DNA from: Phoronis ovalis
Taxonomy: Eukaryota; Phoronida; Phoronidae
Direction of reading: 5' to 3'
Assembly: GCA_028565635.1 (NCBI GenBank)
Contig: JAOXYB010064835.1
Coordinates: 1 to 10,345, forward strand
DNA length: 10,345 bases
Shown piece by piece: positions 1 to 9,000 of the stretch. The translations under genes and the position numbers were made by a program. Below the pieces are notes generated by a model. It worked only from the letters and a program-made list of their open reading frames with translations, was not told the origin of the DNA and did no database searches. Within the stretch, counting starts at the first letter, position 1; the number at the start of each line of letters is the position of its first letter.

Positions 1-48
1 AAACAATTGCATCATGGGTCAAACCAAACATTTTCAGTCCATCAAAGC
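1..48 (-). CDS. KMT2A: Exon 10 (partial): FYRC domain continued
   Basis: The acceptor is ccttttttcag|GCTTTG. The visible 48 nt read (G)FDGLKMFGLTHDAIV, the FYRC segment following S-Y-A-G, with the G-L-x-M-F-G-L-x-H-D-A-I/V pattern typical of KMT2A/B. The exon continues beyond position 1. The rest of FYRC, the WDR5-binding motif and the SET and post-SET domains should follow off the left end, according to known family architecture. Confidence 0.92.
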
Positions 49-3000
49 CTGAAAAAAGGAGTTAAGTTATTTATATGATGTAATTAGAAATAGCAGAGTA
101 GTTTTTTGTGTGTATTTCGGTATGAAATATTTTCCATGCAAAACATTTACAATATCAAGAATGATCAGAAAGGTCAGGAAATATATTTGAGCACAATAAA
201 AAGCATGGAATTCCAGTTTTGTGCAACTAACTTGTAAATTATAATCCTAATTACCTGCATATGACAGGTTCTTCTCTCTGGCAGCAGCTCGTACATCTTG
301 CACCTTATCAGTGACAGCCTTCCAGGCATCTAAATATCAAATATGCAATTTTTCACTAAAGTACTAGTTAGTGTTATCAAAGAAAAACTACAGTGACTTA
401 CAGGTTCCACATCACTTAAGAAAATTTTATTTGTCACTTTTTAAAAGCATTAGAAAATCTTTTAAACATTTATTTCTCTATCCTTTTTGAAATGCTAATA
501 AATAAAATAGCAGACTAAGAAATCATCTATATTACCTTCCAAAGATTCAGATTTTATGTAAAATCCATCATCGCTACTAATCTCATACATTAGAAATGGA
601 GCGTTCTTTGGTCTCTTATTTTCTATGATGTTTTCATCATTTTCCAGTTCCACTAAAGATGGTGTATCAGTCACTTCCTCTTCTATGACAGGCTGTGATA
701 ATAACTCCTTCTGGTGATGTATTATGGGATGGCTATGTGAGGAGTCTGAAAACACCAATATTATACACTGGGTCATTATTGATCAAGATATTTTTCTTTC
801 CCACCAACAATTGGATGGGAGATTGGCATGTTTTTATTATCAAATTTTCAAGCTGATACTGCAAAAGTTATAAAAAATGCAATACTTCCATGGTGCTACC
901 TTCAAAAGAATACTACCACTTTCTGGATTAGAGGCACGACCTAAGCAAATAGTTAACAGCAAAATCTGTACTAATTGTGCGATAAGGTTGTAAAAATAAT
1001 TATAAATTACCTGACACAATTCTAACTGTATCTTTCAGAGATTCTTTCCTAGCTGTCTTTTTCTTTGGTTTTGATTTTGGAGAACTTTTACATTGTTTTC
1101 TTTGATTGTGCACTTTCACAGCAGCTTTTATTTTTGGAGATCTGAAAGACGAGAAAGAAAGATTTTACGTAACAACCCAAATTTCTCACCAGCTGGCTTA
1201 AAACTAACACTCAGAATTTTATCTAAATCATATCAGGTCACTTGTTTGTTTTCATATTTATTTCGCATACTTCTCTCCTATTTGAAAAGCTGCATTACAC
1301 AATTAAATTACTACTTACGGTACATAAACTGAAGAATAAAGTAATAATAACTAACCTTTTTGACACTTTGTCCTTATTTTGTGTTGTGTTATCATACATC
1401 TTGTCTAACTGTCCATGGATAACACCACGAGCATCCTGCCAGAATGATACCTTGGGTTGTTTCTTCATTTTCTCACTATTTTCTTCACCTTTATGTTTCC
1501 TATAGGGATAAATAAATTCAGTTTAATGGAATTTGGCACAAATGTTTAATACAATGAGATGAAGTAAAAAATAGTGCAGGTAAAAATGTTATTTTACACG
1601 AAATCTCTCAGGGCAGGAATGGAATTAGAGAATAATTAGGGTGAATGAACTAACACAGTTAAGTTGGAAAGTAAAATGACATTCTTCCGACTGATTATGG
1701 CAAGAATAAGTTACACGTGCAGTGTTATACAAGTTAGAATTTTAGAAGAAGAATTATTGTCAATACATTTGTTGATACATTAATGAAATTAATATTTTGG
1801 GTAAAATTGGAAACTTATTTTCATATGATTCCCAAATATAATTTCCAAAAGGCATCACTTAAAACAAAATATTTAAATACTAGTAATTTGATGAGCATTT
1901 GTTAAACTTTACAATTCAGATTATCAAAGACAACAATAGAACAAAAGGACTCATCATAGTTTTATAGGATAAATACTAGGAACAATTCATACCTTTTAAG
2001 AATAGTTGGTGACGTTGAAGAATAACCACGATCAGGCTGTGGTGCAGTTAACAGTGCTCGTAGCTTTTCATCTTTACTTTTCGGAGATAAACCAGACAAT
2101 GAGCGAACAAAGTCTAATGTCATACCTTTAGATGTCAAAGGCAAACGAGTTTTTGACAAACTGACATCTTTAGTCCTCTTTCCTATTTGTGTCTGTCTCT
2201 GATTAAAAGTATTTTGATTAGGTAGCACAGGTACAATTCCAGGAGCATTAAATGAATATTGGACACTAGAGGGGTTTGGCGTAGCTGTGGTACAGATACT
2301 GGATGAAGCTATATGTCCAGAAGTACTCGCATTGGACAAAGATGCACTGATTACACCTAAGCTACTTCCAACTCTGGAAAAAACTTGGTTATCCACTAAA
2401 CCTGAAGGAACAATTGATCTTAATCCAGTTGCTTGTAACATACCAACAGCTGTAGACTCGGACAAATTATGATCCAATGGTTTAGTTCCATGAAGGCTAG
2501 CCATGTTCTTTACCAGCTCATTAGGAAGGGTTGGATGATTGGATGGCATTACTGTAGATGACACAGTCTTAGGTAATAAAGGTACAGAAGATGATGGCCA
2601 TGCTGTACTAGTCGTTCTTCCACGCTGAGTTAAAACTGATGCTGTAGTTACCCAAGTCTGTAAACCGAGAGTCTGAGTTGCAGACGGCACATTAAGATTG
2701 CTCTGTAGTATTCCAGTACCTGAAAGTAGTAGCTGGCGTGGCATTTGCTGTTGATTACTACAGGGTAATATTGGTATTGTTGATCCAGATAACATGTTGG
2801 CACGATATGTTGTGCTTTGTAATCTTTGTGGATATAAAGAAAAGTTGTTTTGTGGCTGCAAACCAACACCATATGCCATGTTCAACTGGGGCTGCATAAT
2901 TACATTCTGCAAAATGTTACTGGGTGGTGGGCCATTTACTATTGGTACATTTCCAGCAGGTTTAACTATAAATCTTTCTCCTTCTTTTACTAGAGACATC

Positions 3001-6000
3001 ACATGTTGAACTCTTCCAGAATTTACCATCTTGCTAAACTGCTCAGAGGCTACCAATGTTCCAGCTTTAACCAAATTTGAATCAAGTCCCATTGGAATAC
3101 CACCTTGATTTACAAACCCAGGTCCGGGTGGTATAACAATAACACCCTGATTTCCTAACCCAGGATTAGGTGACACTAACGGTTGTAAAACTGTATTAGT
3201 TTGCACAGGTTGTAAGCTACTAGCCAGTCTTGGTAAAGAAACAGGTCCTGTTTTCTGTATTGTAGGTCCATACTGTACAGTGCTTACATTCAAGTTTGAC
3301 ATCTGTTGCTGCTTATTGATTTTTATGGCCGCGTTCTGTAACAGATCTGAAAATGATGGCGATTGCTTTTGCACTGATGGAGACGGTTGTGTTTCTCCAA
3401 GATTGGCTGTTGCATTTAGCTGTTTTGACATTGTTATATTTCCAGTTTTACTATTGACAGTGACAACAACAACCATTTTTTTATTATCCAACTTTTGAAG
3501 TTCTTTAAATTCTTTTGATTGAAATATTTGAGAAACTGCTTGAGGGATGGTCATATTGTTGTTTTTTGATTCAGAGGGTGGAGGTGATTTAATAGCTGTC
3601 TCATGTAACATACCATCAGGCTTATCTCCACAGGAAGACTGTACTTCATTATCAACACTTTCACTTTGTAATTTTCCAACAGAAATCTGAATCTTAGGCT
3701 GTTTATTGTGATCAGTATCACAAGTATCTGTATTAGCTAAAGCTTTTTCATTTGATTCTAATGTTGGCATACAAGATGGTTCATTATTTATAAGTTTATG
3801 GGTAAGAATTTTCTCTGGTGAACTGTTTTCATCTGGTTTTTCAGCAGTTGTGATTTTACTGGCATTTCTGTTGAATTCATTTTCATTACATGGTTCTGAT
3901 ATATCCCCAGTATCTACATTTCTCTTATCGCTTTGCCCATCAGATAAAATGTTTACAACTTTTTCTTCATCAAATGACTTTGTATGGGACTTTTCTTTAC
4001 TTTCTTGTGTGTACTTAGGTGGTCGACCTCTTGGCCGACTTGGCAGTTGTTCATTGGCTGGATCTGAATCACCAATATCTTGGTTCTTTTCTGGTGATGT
4101 TATTTTTTTAGGTGGCTTGCCACGCATATTTTTTGTGCCTTCAGGTGATTTTGTAGAAAATTCAGGAACATTTATATCTTTATTGTATTCGTTTTCATTC
4201 AGTGACAGTATCGGAGACTTATCTGATTCAATTTTTTTCCCTGGTGACATTATGCGTTTAGGTGGCCTTCCCCTTGACCGTTTCATTTCTGGGGATTTCA
4301 CAAGGGTAGTTTCTCCTTCATTACTATTTTCTTGACTTTCAACTGGTAATGCAAGCTTTGGTGGTCGTCCTCGTTTTCTGTTTGGAGTTTCAATTACATC
4401 TAATGCTCCCATTTTCTCTTCTTTTGGTTTTTTCACAGGACTCTTCAGTGATTCCAACACGCCCGGAACAGAGCGTTGATTAAAAAATTCTGTGTAACCA
4501 AAATCTCGAGCTCGATTTTGACGACGAGGATACTCATGTTTTTCTTCCTCTTCTTCAGAGGTGATCACGTGATCACAGTTATCCACATGCTTATTGTAAC
4601 TTTGTTTAGATTGAAATTTGGTCTTGCAAGACGGACACTTGTAGTTACCTGTAATACAAAAATAGTAATTACAAATAACATTATTCCAGAATAGAGGAAA
4701 TGTTTCTGTGTCGCCATTTGAAGAGTTGGTGTCTCACACCTGGGGTAATAAATTAATCATCTTACCGTCTGGACATGTATCATTTAATGATGCAACAAAA
4801 TCTCTTTAAAAACTATTTGTAATTGTCTATCATTTCTGCATTTCATATAAAATAGTCTTTTTTCTGCCTATTGATTCCCTTTCTTCCAGCTATTAATTTG
4901 CTTTTCACTGTGTTGAAACAGAAAAAAACGGGTATTTTACTTATAACACTTGGTATTTATTAGCTATAGTGAAACACCTGTCGAAATATGCAACTACTGA
5001 ATTACAAATAATTAAATCAAGCAGGTACAGCTTCCAAATGCATGATTACAGCATATTAATCAGGACATACGAGATGTACTGTTAATTTGAATATAAACCA
5101 ATACAAAAACAGTAGTAATATGCACATAGAAAAACTGGTCTTATGCTGTGGTTCAAAAGTCAAAGTTCCTAAACCTTTATCTGCTTGAATGTTTCTGCTG
5201 TAAGTTAGTAGGCATGCAGGGCATATTAATGCTGGGTACCAAGTAAGTCTCGCTATAAATGGTGTGTGCAAATGTTCTATCAAATCAATCTTTCGAAAGG
5301 AAAGTCAACTATATCATTTTGTTCATAAAATATTAGCCCTGTGAGAGGAAACAGCAAGAGAATTTAGTATAGTCGTTTATTGCAACTATCTCTCCTTAAT
5401 GAAGATTTCCTGTTCAAATAACGAAAAAAAGATGTGAGCGCACTTAAGATAAAAAATTCTTTATTATTTGCAATCGCGAAGTGTTAAATTTAACTGAGTC
5501 GAAGTGATATGTGACTAAGCACCCTATAATGATTAATTTGGCAAGTACTTGTAGATTTCATAGAAATGGCTGTGTATTGCTAAACTTTCTTTGAACCCAA
5601 CTTTAAATTAACCTGCAAAAAACATCATTTGGCTGGGCTTCATTTAGCTAATATATATATTTACTTTACCTTGGTCAGCAGATGTTATTTCTGAGCTGTC
5701 ATTAGACAGTCTATGTATAGTGCGGGGACTCAGCTTTTTGACCTTGATAACAGCGCATTGTTTAGCTATAAATACAAAAACATATTACTAAATGCCATTT
5801 ATTTGAGATAATTTTTTCATAAAGATCATCCACATGTCAATGTCAGAGCAATTTTAAACACATATTAACTGCTCTTACCAACAAACAATATTTTATAGAT
5901 GACATTGATAACATGTCACTTTTTGGTTAAGTTGTTCATGAAACGTTGCTTTTGATTTGTGACGCTGCCACAATCCTTTACTATTATACATTATTTGTAT

Positions 6001-9000
6001 GGATATGATGGAACCACTAGTCCAGACCTAAATGTTCCCAGCTTGCAGTATGTAGTCAATGGACAATCGACGTAGTTCTCTGTGTGCTCATGCTAAGAAC
6101 AAAGCAAAGCAGATAGTGGCTACTGCTGCGCAAGGTTGTATACAAATTGCGTTTAGTGGTATTTTGTAGGATAATATGAACTAGCCACTTTTGTACTCAT
6201 AATAACGAGTTATCAAAAACCAGGAGGCAAACACTTGACAACAAGATGCATACTGGGTTAAAATGTAACAACACCTATACCACACTTTTAATAAAATTAC
6301 CTTAATACAAACTTATACATAAGACATACCTGCATCGCTCACCCTTTGTGATGTCTTTCGTAGCGGATACGTCTTTAATGGTGTCTTCTGTTTCTGAAGG
6401 TCCTCGTTATCATCTGAACCAGTATTACTATCTGCTGGAATGTCATGAGAGTCCAGTGCCTCACTATTTTCTAATGAGATCTGAGTATTGGGTATAGGTA
6501 GGGTCTGTAACTCTGAACTAGTTACAGGCACCTCAGGTTTTTGATTATCATTCTTTACTCCAGAAATGGGAGTAAGTGCTGTAGACACAGGTTGAGTAGG
6601 CATACTGGAATCAGTAGCACTATGTTTTGTTTGGTAATGCTGATTATCTGAACATTCTGTTGAAATGGGAATAGTGCTGGTTAAAACATCTTGAGATTTG
6701 GAACAAAACTCATTTGGAAGTCCCATTGCTTGCGAAATCTTTTCCCTGTTACTATATCCTGCAGAAACATATTGTGACGAATCCTCTGCACTAGTGGCAG
6801 ACGCATTCTCAGCAATTTCCTTTTTGTTCTCCACAACCAAAGAATTACTGATAGACCCAATGTTTTTTACCTCCATTTTGGAAGAGCTTGATTCAGTCAC
6901 TTTCTCTGTCATTTTGGACTGATTGGATTTTGCTCCACTATGCTGTTCTCCTTTCCCTCTTTTAGGATACTGGTGACCTATGAGAGCTCCTTGTTTATTG
7001 TATATTGGAACAATATTATCAATAGAAAATCTTTGTGGGTCACAATTTACTGGAGATGGAGATACTTTTGACTTCGGTGCCAATTTTCGCTGATGTTCTA
7101 AAAGTTCAAATACAGGAGCAGATGGAGGTAAATCTATTGCCACACTGGTACTGTCACCTGCTAAACACACCATGGAACTGGATATGTCAGCAGGTTTCAA
7201 TGACACATCTGTTTGCTCAACATTTGGCACATGATTAAATTTCCTGCTTTCTGTAGTAGATTTTACAGTCAAAATTCTTTGTAGATCTATAAGTGGAGCA
7301 ATAGATTTCACACCCAATGCATTATCTGTTACCTCAACATTTACACCTTGCGAACTAACAGCAATTTGACCGGGTTCATTAAAAACAAATCCTGATGATA
7401 AAACTGGCACCATAGGAACAAGGCTAGGAACACTTCGCTGATTAGAAGCATACACAGCTGGATTGAATGAAGCAGAGGGAACATTATAAATATGAGGCAG
7501 ATCTTGAAATGGCGATGAGCTGGCAACATTAGATGATACACTGACTGGATTAGAACTTTGAAAAACGACATCTGCAGGATTACTGGCTGATAAACTTCTA
7601 GCTCTTGTAAGAGCTCTCAATTTTTGTTTTGTTATTGGAGAAATATGCTGTTGTTTAACGGGAGTGACATCCTTTTTTTCCAATGTCTCTGTTATGATTC
7701 TATCTACTTCGTTACGCATGTTCAAAGTTGCAGGTGGTCCTTCTACAGAGATGTCGTCTTCATTATCATTTGTCAAATCAATGACCTCTGTCTGTGATTT
7801 GTTACATAAAGGTCTTGTATCTGGAGCTTTGTTTAAACATAGCCGCTTTTTAGAAGTGTATGATTGTGAAGAATTGTTTGTCTTGGCAAACTGCTGCTCG
7901 AAACATTGTCCCACTGATATGGAATCCCTAGCTGATTGACAATGAACCGATACAACCTCTGATTTCTCAATATTTACACAGGAACTGGACATTACTATAT
8001 TGTGCTGTGATTCTACAATAGATGCCATCTGATTGGCTGTAGTTACATTGTCCTTCATTTTAAAATCTGTACCTACATTACCTTCTCTCTTAGAATCTAA
8101 ATTTACATTATCTTCCATTTTGGAAGTTGTATCTGTAGTATTCTCCATCTTGGAATCAGTAATACTTATTTCAGCAGGATTTGAGTCATTACAATCAGCA
8201 AGTTCATTGTTTAATTGTGTTTCACTTTCAGAAGTTCCAGCAAATAAATCAGAATGGTCTGCTGGAACTTCAATGAGAAAAGAGTCCTCTGTCTCTCCAA
8301 TAATTTCTCCTGAAATTTCAATGACACTTTGTTTGATTATGTCGAGATTAGTTGTTTCCTTGGAACTTAAAGTCGTTTCGGAATCAGTTAAATCAATAAC
8401 ACATACAGCATCCATATTATTCTGTACTTTTTCTTGATAAAGAGAAGACTGTCCTGCTTCTAATTTTGTGCGTTTAGTTTGTAAAAAATGTTCATACATT
8501 GAATTTTCTTCTGTCATAGCACTGTTGTCACCTTCATCCCCTTCCAAGTAGCATTCTAGTCCAGATATAGTTTTCACTTCTGGGACAGTGATCTCTGACT
8601 TTTCACTTGAACGATACAAGACTGCATCGTCCAAAGACAAGGATCGTTTTTGATTTTTGGCAGCTGCTTCATTCAATGTGTGAACAATTGAAGTTAATTT
8701 TAAACCATCGTCATCATCCCTATTAGATTCAGTGGTAACACCAAGCAGTAATCTTTCAGGACTTTTTAATCCCAACATTTTTAACGTCTTTGGAGCCAAT
8801 CTGCAAAGGTTCACGGCAGCTTTAGGTTCATAGCGGGGCCAGGAACTATGTAATACTGTGGACTCGCCATGACGTGTTTTCCAGCTCTCAATTAATGATG
8901 GTATCTGCTTCAGAACTGGACCAGGAGTTAATGAGCGCTGTTGATTTCCTGTACAAAAAAATTAAAGCATTACATTCAATTATCTCAGAGGACAATTTAA

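Larger units (their letters stand above)
1..602 (-). other. FYRC domain (split over three exons, incomplete)
   Basis: Encoded by 602-536, 329-255 and 48-1, joined through introns of 206 nt each. Read in order, FLMYEISSDDGF, AWKAVTDKVQ, SYAG and FDGLKMFGLTHDAIV reproduce the FYRC pattern. Its C-terminal end lies past position 1. Confidence 0.92.

Noticed and set aside
3850-4335. 161-codon open frame on the plus strand
   Set aside because: It lies entirely antisense to exon 5, in the AT-hook region. Its composition (Ser/Phe/Leu-rich) is the mirror of K/E/N-rich coding sequence, and it has no recognisable domain.
4510-4550. HCF-1 binding motif (D/E-H-x-Y) at E-K-H-E-Y
   Set aside because: The residue before His is Lys, not Asp or Glu, so the motif is not met. 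In KMT2A the site lies before FYRN anyway.
4575-4590. Translation start at the GTG/ATG region at the beginning of the long exon 5 frame
   Set aside because: The frame is open further upstream to a good acceptor at 4648 and encodes the zinc-finger cysteines. The phase also continues from exon 4.
5056-5283. 75-codon minus-strand open frame with C-P-A-C in the largest intron
   Set aside because: There is no convincing acceptor and donor with the needed phase, no family resemblance, and the flanking exons already join in phase without it.
8033-8437. 134-codon open frame on the plus strand
   Set aside because: Antisense shadow of exon 3. The repeated LxSxLES pattern in it is just the reverse reading of the 30-bp coding repeat.
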